The position numbers and the translations under genes are program-made. Below, piece after piece: positions 13,083-21,129 of a stretch of DNA of 28,268 nt. How positions within the stretch are numbered: position 1 is the first letter of the stretch; each line of letters starts with the position of its first letter. Under the pieces are notes generated by a model. That model searched no databases, was not told the origin of the DNA, and worked only from the letters and a program-made list of their open reading frames with translations. Source of the stretch: a virus; IMG/VR virus record IMGVR_UViG_3300006033_001292, positions 1-28,268 of that record. One strand, given 5' to 3'.

Positions 13083-14880
13083 AATAATTAAAAGAATATT
13101 CAAACCAAAGGAAAAGTTAAAACCTTCTGTATGGTGTGAACGTAATGTTAATTTAAGTAAGCGTGTTTCAGATGATACGGGACGATTCGATTTAGATCGT
13201 ACCCCTTACATGCGGAAAATATACGACGCTTTAGCAGACCCCCGCATACGTAAAATAGTTTTGATGAAGTCTGCACAGGTTGGTGCATCCCTGTTGTTCG
13301 CAAATGCAATTCTATATTTTGTTTCAAACGAAACTTACAACATGTTGTATGTCTCGCCTTCTACAAAAAAGGCAAAGGAGTTTAAACAAATCAAATTAGA
13401 CCCGATGTTGTCACGGTGCATTCCAGCAAAACGAATGTTGCCGAACGATGAAGACTTCATAAGAAACGAGTACATTGAATTTCAGTCAGGACAATTACAC
13501 TTAGTTGGTGCCGGTTCTCCAGCTAACCTTGCATCCATTTCCGTTCCTATCTGTTTGATAGATGAAGCTGATAAGCTTCAACAAGAATACGAAACAAAGG
13601 GGGAAACGGATTCCATATCCTTAGCAGAACAAAGAACTGCAAATTATCCCCTGTCTAAAAAGATTCTAATTGCATCAACACCCACGACCAAAGATGGAAG
13701 TAAAATACTAAAGGAGTATCAAAAGGGTAGTCAGCACAAATACCATTTGCGTTGTCCCCATTGTGAAAAACAATTTGTTCTCCGGTTTGATATGCTCAAG
13801 GGTGCAGAGAACTGTAAGCGAGAAGATAAAACATACGACTTAGATAAAGTCGCACAGTACGCACATTGTGAGTGTCCAAACTGTAAGGGAAAGATTTACG
13901 AGAAGGATAAAGCGAAAATGGTATTAGAAGGGGAATGGATTGCCACTTCTGAAAACTATTCAAAAGAAACATTATCATTTCACATATCACGTTTATACAG
14001 TTTGAAAATTCCTTGGTGGCATTTGATACGAGATTATTTAGTTGCCAAAGATGACCCGATTAAACTGCACGACTTTTACAATGGACACTTGGGCGAACCA
14101 TGGGAAGAACGGGCACAAACAACTAAAGAATCAGATGTAACATCGTTCTTGGCATTGTCTCCAAAGTATCAACGGAACACCTTACCTGTAGTTCCATCAA
14201 TGATACTGATGGCGTGTGATACACAGGACGAATCTTTCTGGTACACAATCACTGCGATTACAAAAGACTTCAAAGCTTATGTATTGGATTACGGGCAAGT
14301 ATCAGTTGAAGAAGAACTGGTACGATTATCAAACCAAGTGTACGAACACGATGGAAAAAAATACGGAATTGATAAAGCAATCATTGACTCAGGTGGACAC
14401 AGAATACTTGCTGTTCTTGATTTGTGCCTTGCAACAGGAGAATTCTTTATGCCATGTCGTGGTGTTACTGGTCAATTCTTCACACACAAAATAGAAAGTG
14501 ATAAACTGCACAAGGGTGTTTACATAAATCGTTTTGTTGTCGGGGACTATCTATACAAAAACAAACTGTTCACCACACTGATTAAAGTAAAAGACTTCAG
14601 TTCAATGGCTTTGTATTTCCCTGAAGGTTCAATAATTGATCCAATTTTAATTCGCCACTTGATGTCGGAAAAGAAAGTTACAATCAAAGGTGAAACAAAG
14701 TGGGTTGAAGTTTACAAAGATAACCACGTTGCCGACTGCTTGAAATACACGATTTGTTTTTTCGATTTCTATTCCCCGTTAATACGTTTGGATTCGATCA
14801 AGGGAACACCAGAAGAAGTTACGGAACAGACACAAGAAACTTCTGCACCAGAAGTCTATTACCCCTCTAATAGTTGGTAA
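13057..14880 (+). CDS. terL: Terminase large subunit, lambda gpA family
   Basis: 607 aa motor that packages DNA into the prohead. Walker A-like loop KSAQVGAS at 71-78, Walker B CLIDEAD at 166-172, ASTPT motif at 206-210, and a zinc-like knuckle with CPHC at 233-236 and a CxCPNC group at 271-276, which is characteristic of gpA-like terminases (Terminase_GpA, Pfam). The C-terminal nuclease domain has acidic residues at D388 (ACDTQ), D444 (IIDSGG) and D560 (HVAD). The length is close to lambda gpA (641). Family assignment suggests cos-type packaging. It overlaps terS and is followed by two hairpins before the gpW-like gene. Confidence 0.93.
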   Translation: MKANVVANKIIKRIFKPKEKLKPSVWCERNVNLSKRVSDDTGRFDLDRTPYMRKIYDALADPRIRKIVLMKSAQVGASLLFANAILYFVSNETYNMLYVSPSTKKAKEFKQIKLDPMLSRCIPAKRMLPNDEDFIRNEYIEFQSGQLHLVGAGSPANLASISVPICLIDEADKLQQEYETKGETDSISLAEQRTANYPLSKKILIASTPTTKDGSKILKEYQKGSQHKYHLRCPHCEKQFVLRFDMLKGAENCKREDKTYDLDKVAQYAHCECPNCKGKIYEKDKAKMVLEGEWIATSENYSKETLSFHISRLYSLKIPWWHLIRDYLVAKDDPIKLHDFYNGHLGEPWEERAQTTKESDVTSFLALSPKYQRNTLPVVPSMILMACDTQDESFWYTITAITKDFKAYVLDYGQVSVEEELVRLSNQVYEHDGKKYGIDKAIIDSGGHRILAVLDLCLATGEFFMPCRGVTGQFFTHKIESDKLHKGVYINRFVVGDYLYKNKLFTTLIKVKDFSSMALYFPEGSIIDPILIRHLMSEKKVTIKGETKWVEVYKDNHVADCLKYTICFFDFYSPLIRLDSIKGTPEEVTEQTQETSAPEVYYPSNSW

Positions 14881-14897
14881 GTGTAACAGTGTTACAC
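14881..14897 (+). promoter_or_regulatory. 7-bp hairpin immediately after terL
   Basis: GTGTAAC at 14881-14887 pairs with GTTACAC at 14891-14897 around AGT. It begins directly after the terL stop codon and has no T-tract, so it is not an intrinsic terminator. It might be an mRNA 3' end, RNA processing or protein-binding site. Confidence 0.5.
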
Positions 14898-14902
14898 ATT
14901 GG

Positions 14903-14908
14903 TTGACA
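14903..14908 (+). promoter_or_regulatory. TTGACA pre-start element of the gpW-like gene
   Basis: TTGACA overlaps the first base of ATG 14908 and lies 14 nt upstream of the in-frame ATG 14923. The spacing seen elsewhere points to 14923. Confidence 0.35.
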
Positions 14909-14925
14909 TGAGCAATACGCTCATG
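14907..14925 (+). promoter_or_regulatory. Start-codon hairpin of the gpW-like gene
   Basis: CATGAGC at 14907-14913 pairs perfectly with GCTCATG at 14919-14925 around AATAC. Both possible start codons (14908 and 14923) lie in the stem, so folding would hide them and could hold back expression. Confidence 0.5.
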
Positions 14926-15198
14926 ATTGATACCGATTTTGTTAAAGCACTTGTTGATGATGCATTTTTAGATGGAAGTTCCGATTACATAGAGGAACTA
15001 AGAACAATCGCCAAAGACGCGATTAAGAACGGTAGTGGAAAACATTTAGTTTCCGTTTCTGAAAACGGAAAAGCCTACACGTTCGGAACAAAGACGAACG
15101 AACAGTTGTTTGCAGAAACAACTCTTGCTCTCACTTCATACCTTAACGGGGGATTCATTACGAATTCCACGCCCGATTTTACCAACATAGGAATTTAA
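14908..15198 (+). CDS. Head-tail joining protein, gpW-like by position
   Basis: 96 aa from ATG 14908, or 91 aa from ATG 14923, lying between large terminase and portal, the place of lambda W. It is helical at the N-terminus (VKALVDDAFLDGSSDYIEELR) and Gly/Thr-rich later. Lambda gpW is 68 aa, so this is somewhat longer; the sequence alone does not prove the family. It stops 3 nt before the portal start. As a neck protein it would sit below the portal and stop DNA leakage after packaging. Confidence 0.5.
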   Translation: MSNTLMIDTDFVKALVDDAFLDGSSDYIEELRTIAKDAIKNGSGKHLVSVSENGKAYTFGTKTNEQLFAETTLALTSYLNGGFITNSTPDFTNIGI

Positions 15199-15201
15199 AT
15201 T

Positions 15202-16833
15202 ATGTCAGCAAAACAACCTAAATCACGGGCCGCATACATGAGGGAATACAGAGCAAAACGAAAGTTCTCCAGTGGCCAGGCATTTGAAGCCGCACAACAA
15301 ACCAATGACCGTTCTTATATTCCACACACTTCAATTGAAGAAATGGAAACACCATCGGAATACACAAGACAAGAGATAGTCAGACTTGCCCGATACCTTG
15401 AAACAAACTTTCCCCTGATTGAAAACATTCTTACACAGATTGAAGTTCACGGGGTTGGTAGTGGAATCAGCATCCAAGCCGTTTCCCCTGATGAACAATT
15501 TAACATCAACGCAACAGATTACTTTGAATCATGGGCAAACAATAAGTTTTGCACGGTCAATCAAGATCACACCCTTTATCAATTACAGGCACTTGGTGCG
15601 CGTCTTCTTATTCGTGATGGTGAATTCTTTTTGTTACTCACGAAAGCATCAACAGGATACAGACAAGTTCAGTTTATTAGTACGGATGCAGTAAGAGGAA
15701 CAGGGGAACCAAACGATGAATCCATTGATGGAATATACATTGATGATAATGGGAAACCAATTGCTTACAACGTTTGGACTGGTGACACATACCAACGTGT
15801 AAGTGCTGAAAATGTAATTCACGTTAAGAGAACAACGAAAGGCCCGAATCAATTACGGGGTATATCCGCTTTCACATCGGCACTTAATACAGCGAGAGAT
15901 TACAAAGACATTCTTAAGTTAGAGAAATCCGCACTTAAGGTTCACAGTTCCCTTGCTGCTACTGTAACCAAACGTTCAGGAAATGCCGGGGATGGAACAT
16001 GGGGAAGAGGAACACCAACAGCTAATTTAAAATCGGATAATCAACCTGCAAAACGTAACACACAATTGGAAAGAATTCTGGGTGCAAACATTGCATATCT
16101 GAACACAGATGAAAAAATAGAACTTACAACAAGCAATAGACCATCACAGGCATTCACAGGATTTCTTGAAGAACTTGCACGACAAGTTTGCCAATCAGTT
16201 GGTTTGTCTTACGAATTCATTGTTACCCCCGAGAAGTTAAACGGAACAGGTAACCGTGTTGTCCTTGGTTCAACCAACGCATTCTTTCGTGTCATCATTC
16301 AGAACACATTGATTGATTCCATGCTCCGTAGAATTTACGGATGGGTAATTGCCGGGGGTGTTGTTGATGGAGATTTAAAAGTTTCCGACATTGGTTCCAA
16401 GATGTATTTGGCAACTTACACTCTGCCAGAACAAATCGGAATTGATAAAGGTTACGACACGGAAGCAGCAATCAAATTGATTCAGAATAATTTGTTGTCG
16501 TATGAATCTTATTACAGTTCCAAGGGTAAGGATTACAAAACAGAATTTAAACAAATCAAAGCCGAGAAGGAATTACTTGCATCACTTGGATTAACTGATG
16601 GTGAAGTACAAAAGAAAGAAACGGATAACGCGAGAACGTTCGCAGATACATACGGCGTGGCTGTAAGAGCGGGTGCATTAACACCAAACCTTGAAGACGA
16701 AAAAGCAATCAGAGAAAAACTTGGATTGCCAAAACCAACGGTGGAAGTGGAACAAGATTGGACTGATACGCCAGTACGTAAACCAATCACGTTAACTCCT
16801 GATTCAACAAACAATCAACCAACACAACAATAA
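15202..16833 (+). CDS. Portal protein, lambda gpB family
   Basis: 543 aa, similar to lambda gpB (533 aa). It forms the dodecameric ring at the unique capsid vertex through which DNA passes. The family pattern is seen in the N-terminal R-x-L-x-R-N-like region (IVRLARYLETNFPLIENIL), the LIRDGEFFLL block, the VIHVKRTTKGPNQLRGISAF element at 206-225, and the tail-end nonconserved region. A polar, Gly/Thr-rich segment at about 255-280 breaks the fold. It ends with one base of overlap (TAATG) with the protease gene. AGGA lies about 12 nt upstream of the ATG. Confidence 0.9.
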   Translation: MSAKQPKSRAAYMREYRAKRKFSSGQAFEAAQQTNDRSYIPHTSIEEMETPSEYTRQEIVRLARYLETNFPLIENILTQIEVHGVGSGISIQAVSPDEQFNINATDYFESWANNKFCTVNQDHTLYQLQALGARLLIRDGEFFLLLTKASTGYRQVQFISTDAVRGTGEPNDESIDGIYIDDNGKPIAYNVWTGDTYQRVSAENVIHVKRTTKGPNQLRGISAFTSALNTARDYKDILKLEKSALKVHSSLAATVTKRSGNAGDGTWGRGTPTANLKSDNQPAKRNTQLERILGANIAYLNTDEKIELTTSNRPSQAFTGFLEELARQVCQSVGLSYEFIVTPEKLNGTGNRVVLGSTNAFFRVIIQNTLIDSMLRRIYGWVIAGGVVDGDLKVSDIGSKMYLATYTLPEQIGIDKGYDTEAAIKLIQNNLLSYESYYSSKGKDYKTEFKQIKAEKELLASLGLTDGEVQKKETDNARTFADTYGVAVRAGALTPNLEDEKAIREKLGLPKPTVEVEQDWTDTPVRKPITLTPDSTNNQPTQQ

Positions 16834-17672
16834 TGAAACACAAAAAAGATTTAAGTCGGATAGTCGCAATCGTGAATGATGAAACCAAGTGGTTAATCCT
16901 TCCCGCGAAGTATCAAGCCATACGTGGATTACTTGATGCACATTTAAAAGGAACGATGGATATAGCAGACATGATGCCTGATGAATCCACAGAACCAGAA
17001 CAGGAAATAAAGTATTACGACATCATAGGGAACACGGCAATTATCAACGTGGAAGGAACCATTCTGCCAAAAGCTGGAATGCTTGAAATGATGTGTGGTG
17101 CGTTCTCCTTAGAATTGTTTCAGAAGAACTTAAAAGAGTTGGCAACTAACGACTTGGTAAAAAATATCATCATTGATTTTGATACTCCCGGTGGAGTGGT
17201 TACACAAGTCCCCGAGACTGCCGACCTGATTGCAGAAGTGGCAAAGACAAAGAACGTTATTGCCTATAGTAACGGAATGATTGCAAGTGCCGGTTATTAC
17301 CTTGCTTCCCAGTGTTCAAGAATCTTCATCAGTAAATCCGCAGAAGTGGGTTCAATTGGTGTGCGTGTCGCATACGTGGATAGTTCCAAACACTACGAAC
17401 AGGAAGGTTACAAAGTGGAAGTGTTCGACAGTGGCGAATTCAAATCAATGGGTATTGCTGGAAAGAGTCTCACAGACAATCAACGGAAGTTGATTCAAGA
17501 CGGCGTTGATAAATGCTTCGCAGAATTCAAATCCTACGTACTGGCAAAAAGAACTGTTGGGGATGAATCAATGCAAGGCCAGATGTTTGATTCAGACGAA
17601 GCTTTAACCGCAGGTTTGATAGATGGAGTCATCAACGACTTGGAATCATTGGTGGCGTACCTGAATAGTTGA
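16833..17672 (+). CDS. S49-family head maturation protease (gpC-like)
   Basis: 279 aa, SppA/gpC-like serine protease that would remove the scaffold during capsid maturation. The catalytic Ser-Lys pair is visible: S152 in GMIASAGYYLAS and K204 in DSGEFKSMG, with the strands IIIDFDTPGG (112-121) and KSAEVGSIGVRV around them. The N-terminal 60 residues are an unconserved leader. In lambda the scaffold Nu3 is translated from within C; here the scaffold-like gene is separate and follows. Start shares a base with the portal stop (TAATG). Confidence 0.9.
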   Translation: MKHKKDLSRIVAIVNDETKWLILPAKYQAIRGLLDAHLKGTMDIADMMPDESTEPEQEIKYYDIIGNTAIINVEGTILPKAGMLEMMCGAFSLELFQKNLKELATNDLVKNIIIDFDTPGGVVTQVPETADLIAEVAKTKNVIAYSNGMIASAGYYLASQCSRIFISKSAEVGSIGVRVAYVDSSKHYEQEGYKVEVFDSGEFKSMGIAGKSLTDNQRKLIQDGVDKCFAEFKSYVLAKRTVGDESMQGQMFDSDEALTAGLIDGVINDLESLVAYLNS

Positions 17673-17674
17673 CA
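17669..17674 (+). promoter_or_regulatory. TTGACA pre-start element of the scaffold gene
   Basis: Exact TTGACA overlapping the protease stop codon and lying 18 nt upstream of ATG 17693, the widest spacing in the series. Confidence 0.3.
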
Positions 17675-17692
17675 CCAAACGCAACACTATAA

Positions 17693-18169
17693 ATGAACAA
17701 CTTGTTAAACATTTTTAAAAAAGAAGGAAAGAACATGGATTTACTTAAAGAGATTTCACAACTCAAAGAAACCGTCACCAGCTTAACCGCCGAAAACGAT
17801 TCTTTGAAAACAGAAAACGCGGAATTGAAGACAACCCTTGAAACACACTTGGAAGAAATTTCAGGTCTTAAAGGATTGGTTGCCGACAAAGAAGCGAAAG
17901 AAAAAGAATTGGAAACGAAGATTACTGATGTCGTTGCCACAAACGAAACACTATCTGAAACAGTCGCAACGTTGGAAACAACCAAGCAAACCGCAACCGA
18001 AATGGCAGCGGAGATTGTCGCAGAAATTGGAGTAGAACCAATTTCAGTTAAGGAGATTTTGTCGGTTGAAAATATCGCAACTCTCCAAGAGCAATTTAAA
18101 GCGGAGAAAGACCCGCACAAATCCGCTCAACTTTACAAAAAAATAAAGTCTTTAACCAAAGGAAAATAA
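17693..18169 (+). CDS. Capsid scaffolding-like coiled-coil protein
   Basis: 158 aa, located between protease and major capsid protein, the standard place for a scaffold. It is almost all coiled coil: LLKEISQLKETVTSLTAEND, followed by more heptads to about residue 110, with Lys, Glu and Thr dominating. The C-terminal 50 residues (EPISVKEILSVENIATLQEQ ... ) could bind the capsid protein. A second start at 17735, with AAGGA about 9 nt upstream, gives 144 aa and could be the true one. Scaffold function follows from position and composition only. Confidence 0.65.
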   Translation: MNNLLNIFKKEGKNMDLLKEISQLKETVTSLTAENDSLKTENAELKTTLETHLEEISGLKGLVADKEAKEKELETKITDVVATNETLSETVATLETTKQTATEMAAEIVAEIGVEPISVKEILSVENIATLQEQFKAEKDPHKSAQLYKKIKSLTKGK

Positions 18170-18172
18170 TAT

Positions 18173-19045
18173 ATGGAACTTAGTTTCAAAAATCTAGGAC
18201 AGGAGATTATCAACACTGTCGAAGCAAACGTACCTTACCTTGAAACATTTGCCCGTAACTTCTCGAATGTAGAAGCTGGGGTTTCTGGTTCGGTAACAAT
18301 TCATGATCTGGATAATCCATCCACATCGTTGTATAGCCCAACAACTGGGTTCACAACTACAGACGCATCCGGCAACGATTACACAGTGACGTTGGACAAA
18401 TACCGTGGTGTGAGAGAAGCAATTGATTCCAACCAAGTGAACAGCAATGTTGTTAACTGGATGGACCCGATTGCAACCAAACTTGCAGACGCATTAGCAA
18501 AAGACATTTCCAAGGATTTGTTTGGATTGCTTACGTCCACAAACTTCTCTCATTCGTCTTCAATCGCAGAAGCCTCTATGTCTCTCAACAACCTTTTGGC
18601 CCTTAAAGCCGCATTGGATAGTAGAGAAGTTGGTACGGCTCCTCGTACACTTGTACTTGTTGACGGCCACTACAACGCCTTGTTACAGGACGAAAAGGTG
18701 CAAAACACCGCACAGTTCTACAACTCGGAAGTGAACACTGTTAAGACTGGAAAACTTCCTGTTCTTGGTGGATTTGAAATCGCTTCGATCAACAGCAATT
18801 ACATTGCTGCTAATACGAAGGGTGTTGCTCTTCATCGTAACGGTTTGTTAATCGCAGCTCGTTCGCCAAAATTGATTGGTGCTCCAGGCGTGATTGAAGA
18901 AGGTGTTGTTGTGTCTGAAAAGACAGGACTTCCTGCTCACTTCATCGCATGGGTGGACCTTGCTACACGTAAACAATACTTTGAAATGTCCGTGATCTAC
19001 GGTGTTGCAAAGGGTGTTAACGGAGCCGTTCAACGTATCGTCTAA
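18173..19045 (+). CDS. Major capsid protein
   Basis: 290 aa, the shell protein, expected to have the HK97 fold. The gene lies directly after the scaffold, with AAGGA upstream, and is followed by a strong terminator that isolates a highly expressed transcript. The sequence shows a helical N-arm (KNLGQEIINTVEANVPYLETF), a P-domain-like middle (VTLDKYRGVREAIDSNQVN), then APRTLVLVDGHYNALLQDEK and KLPVLGGFEIASINSN as in many siphophage coat proteins. I do not recognise a specific subfamily. Codon use is regular and the gene is free of long runs, consistent with high expression. Confidence 0.85.
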   Translation: MELSFKNLGQEIINTVEANVPYLETFARNFSNVEAGVSGSVTIHDLDNPSTSLYSPTTGFTTTDASGNDYTVTLDKYRGVREAIDSNQVNSNVVNWMDPIATKLADALAKDISKDLFGLLTSTNFSHSSSIAEASMSLNNLLALKAALDSREVGTAPRTLVLVDGHYNALLQDEKVQNTAQFYNSEVNTVKTGKLPVLGGFEIASINSNYIAANTKGVALHRNGLLIAARSPKLIGAPGVIEEGVVVSEKTGLPAHFIAWVDLATRKQYFEMSVIYGVAKGVNGAVQRIV

Positions 19046-19078
19046 TAAACGACAAACAAACAACTGCTTATAAAATTA

Positions 19079-19109
19079 GGGCGTGTCCTTTAGGACACGC
19101 TCTTTTTTT
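19079..19109 (+). terminator. Strong terminator after major capsid gene
   Basis: Perfect 8-bp stem GCGTGTCC (19081-19088) and GGACACGC (19093-19100), loop TTTA, then TC and seven T (19103-19109). Confidence 0.92.
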
Positions 19110-19116
19110 ATGTCCT

Positions 19117-19122
19117 TTGACA
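19117..19122 (+). promoter_or_regulatory. TTGACA pre-start element of the connector gene
   Basis: Exact TTGACA 8 nt behind the terminator T-tract and 16 nt upstream of ATG 19139. Confidence 0.4.
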
Positions 19123-19138
19123 GAACCAAGATTGATAT

Positions 19139-19456
19139 ATGGGAAACATTTTCAACGACGCAATACAAATAGGAATGAAGAACGCAGAATCAATGATTGG
19201 CGATTCATTCACTTTCAACGGGAAGACATATAAGGGTGTAACAAATACAGTGAAGGTTACAGAGGAACTTGCTGATGGAGGTTTCTTGGAACGATTCGTT
19301 ACCACTCTGCTTGTGCGTAAGAACGTTCTTACGATTGCTAATAAGAAGACGGTACGTGGAAAAGAAATCGTATTGAAGGGAAAGACTTACTGGATTGTTG
19401 ATTACTCGGAAGACAACAACAGTTACACGATTGAAATATCCGACACCAACAAATGA
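19139..19456 (+). CDS. Head-tail connector-like protein
   Basis: 105 aa small beta-rich protein located after the capsid gene, where lambda FII and related connectors lie. It has alternating strand-like segments (SFTFNGKTYKGV, KEIVLKGKTYWIV, NSYTIEIS) and a helical N-terminus (NDAIQIGMKNAESMIG). Function is inferred from position and size. It ends in an ATGA junction with the next gene. Confidence 0.6.
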   Translation: MGNIFNDAIQIGMKNAESMIGDSFTFNGKTYKGVTNTVKVTEELADGGFLERFVTTLLVRKNVLTIANKKTVRGKEIVLKGKTYWIVDYSEDNNSYTIEISDTNK

Positions 19457-20196
19457 ACATTCAAGTTGATACAACACGTTTCAGTCAGGCCATACAACGG
19501 TATGCGGCAAACTTCAATGTAGACATACGACTTGTTATCAAAGATCAAGCCAAGTTGTTGTTGAAACGGATGATGGATTTTACTCCACCATCCACACGTA
19601 AACAAGGGGCTGACGCAATCACGGATGATTTAAACAAGTTGTTCGTTGAACCCGATTACCTTGCACGGAAGTTCACCAGTCGGGATGCGGGATTGCAAAA
19701 GAGAGTAAGAAAATATTTCAGAGAAGGGAACGAAACGGCCCTGCAAGAAATAATCAAAGACACGGGGATACTTGCTCGACTTGAAGCAAAGGAATTCAAC
19801 AAAGAAGACATCAAACGGAACGAACGGGGCCGAGTGATTACCAATGGAACCAAGATCATGTTGAAGAGTAAGGAACCAATGATTGCATACAGAAAGAAAT
19901 TGCAAGAACAGGTTGGTAAACTGAAGGGTTCACTGGGTGCCGCATACGCAAAACTGGGTGGAAAGCCGGCTGCATGGATAACCAAACACAACACACAGGA
20001 AATCTTTGTGGATGATATTAAGAACCTGAACAGTCCATCTATCACGGTTGGTAGTGCAGTCGCATACGCTGGAACAGTGGATAAGAACAACAGCATTTTA
20101 AGTCGGGCTTTGGTAGGTCGTGAAAACGACATTATCAAATCGATACACAAGAACGTATTGAACAAGGGACAAAGAGAATTTTACGGGAAGAACTGA
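19453..20196 (+). CDS. Tail completion or minor tail protein (gpZ/HK97 gp10-like)
   Basis: 247 aa, starting in an ATGA junction. It begins with a segment that fits HK97-gp10/lambda-Z proteins: MNIQVDTTRFSQAIQRYAAN, followed by a basic helical part (KLLLKRMMDFTPPSTRKQG) and a C-terminal block containing GSAVAYAGTVDKNNSILSRAL, the typical ending of that family (Y-A-xx-V-x-x-G). Such proteins complete the tail or connect it to the head. Moderately confident by pattern and position. Confidence 0.7.
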   Translation: MNIQVDTTRFSQAIQRYAANFNVDIRLVIKDQAKLLLKRMMDFTPPSTRKQGADAITDDLNKLFVEPDYLARKFTSRDAGLQKRVRKYFREGNETALQEIIKDTGILARLEAKEFNKEDIKRNERGRVITNGTKIMLKSKEPMIAYRKKLQEQVGKLKGSLGAAYAKLGGKPAAWITKHNTQEIFVDDIKNLNSPSITVGSAVAYAGTVDKNNSILSRALVGRENDIIKSIHKNVLNKGQREFYGKN

Positions 20197-20198
20197 AT

Positions 20199-20651
20199 AT
20201 GAAATACGGAATTGCACAAATCACAGAAAGAGAATTAACAAACTATCTTAGTAGCAGCATCACCAATCACAAAGAACACAACTTTGTTCCATGTACGAAT
20301 GATGAAGATATTGAATATCCAGTTGTAAGTGTGAACGTGGTTCGTTCCGTTAATCAACCGCCATTGGATGGGGTGTTTGAAATGGATATTAACGTGATGG
20401 TATTAACTCAGGTTGAAATATCAGGAAGTTTATCCGACAACACATATCTGTTGAATGAAGTTACAGACAAGATGGGGGATACTCTCGCCGTTCGTTCATA
20501 CTGTAACGGGGTTAGTGGAAGCTTGTTCATATACAACACGGAAGTTAAAGACGTTGGAACAGAACAGAACAATAAACTTTGGACATCGTTACTTAATGTA
20601 ACTGTGATGGCACAACAAGGGTTTAATCCATCCATTCAGTTCGGAACCTGA
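20199..20651 (+). CDS. Tail terminator-like protein (gpU-like by position)
   Basis: 150 aa between the gpZ-like gene and the tail-tube gene, where the tail-terminator ring protein is expected. Mixed alpha/beta pattern: helical start, then DIEYPVVSVNVV and VFEMDINVMVLTQVE strands, and SLLNVTVMAQQ near the end. The sequence alone is not diagnostic. The gene begins 2 nt after the preceding stop with no visible ribosome binding site. Confidence 0.6.
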   Translation: MKYGIAQITERELTNYLSSSITNHKEHNFVPCTNDEDIEYPVVSVNVVRSVNQPPLDGVFEMDINVMVLTQVEISGSLSDNTYLLNEVTDKMGDTLAVRSYCNGVSGSLFIYNTEVKDVGTEQNNKLWTSLLNVTVMAQQGFNPSIQFGT

Positions 20652-20672
20652 TAACCGTTAACCAGCCATAAG

Positions 20673-20678
20673 TTGACA
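20673..20678 (+). promoter_or_regulatory. TTGACA element before the tail-tube gene
   Basis: Exact TTGACA, but 41 nt upstream of ATG 20720. A 20-nt hairpin (20685-20704) lies between. Folding it would bring the motif to about 21 nt. Confidence 0.3.
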
Positions 20679-20684
20679 ACACCA

Positions 20685-20704
20685 TTACTGCCAACAAGCA
20701 GTAA
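20685..20704 (+). promoter_or_regulatory. Leader hairpin before the tail-tube gene
   Basis: TTACTGC (20685-20691) pairs with GCAGTAA (20698-20704) around a 6-nt loop. It ends at the Shine-Dalgarno-like AAAGGA of the tail-tube gene and is not followed by a T-tract. It could be a 5' mRNA-stability hairpin. Confidence 0.5.
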
Positions 20705-20719
20705 AGGAAAAATCAATTT

Positions 20720-21058
20720 ATGTCACAAATAACATACGGAATTACAGGATCAGCTTTTGGTGCCCCGATTTGGTTGGGTAAAAAAGTACAGTCGTACAAC
20801 AGAACTTATAAACCAAACGTAGTCGCAACAATCGCCAATGAAACAGGTTCGATTTGCACAAGACGTTACGATGATATTGAAACAGGTATAACTGTGGAGT
20901 TCTTCAAAACTTCTGGTTCCAACGTAGAAGCAACACAAACGTTTACTTACGATGGAACAACTTATATCTGCACACAAGTCGCAGAAAACGGAACGTTCAA
21001 CAACTTCACGAAATATACCGTTGACGGTATCACATCAGAATACATTTCCTTGTCCTGA
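20720..21058 (+). CDS. Major tail (tube) protein, putative
   Basis: 112 aa beta-rich protein. It lies at the tail-tube position (after the terminator-like gene, two genes before the tape measure) and is the only tail gene with a leader hairpin and a strong terminator of its own, as the major capsid gene has, which suits a protein made in hundreds of copies. It is short compared with lambda V (246 aa), so a one-domain tube protein. The N-terminus ITYGITGSA resembles that of the tail protein at 23383 (ITYGNATGS), suggesting a shared interface. Function inferred. Confidence 0.6.
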   Translation: MSQITYGITGSAFGAPIWLGKKVQSYNRTYKPNVVATIANETGSICTRRYDDIETGITVEFFKTSGSNVEATQTFTYDGTTYICTQVAENGTFNNFTKYTVDGITSEYISLS

Positions 21059-21072
21059 TTCATAACTCCACT

Positions 21073-21103
21073 AAAGGGACTGCTTAACCGCAGTCCCTTT
21101 TTT
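21073..21103 (+). terminator. Strong terminator after tail-tube gene
   Basis: 11-bp stem AAAGGGACTGC (21073-21083) and GCAGTCCCTTT (21090-21100), loop TTAACC, then more T. Confidence 0.92.
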
Positions 21104-21109
21104 GTGCGT

Positions 21110-21115
21110 ATGACA
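21110..21115 (+). promoter_or_regulatory. ATGACA pre-start element of the assembly-protein gene
   Basis: ATGACA, one mismatch from TTGACA, 7 nt after the terminator and 14 nt upstream of ATG 21130. Confidence 0.35.
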
Positions 21116-21129
21116 CGGTTAGTAAATTC

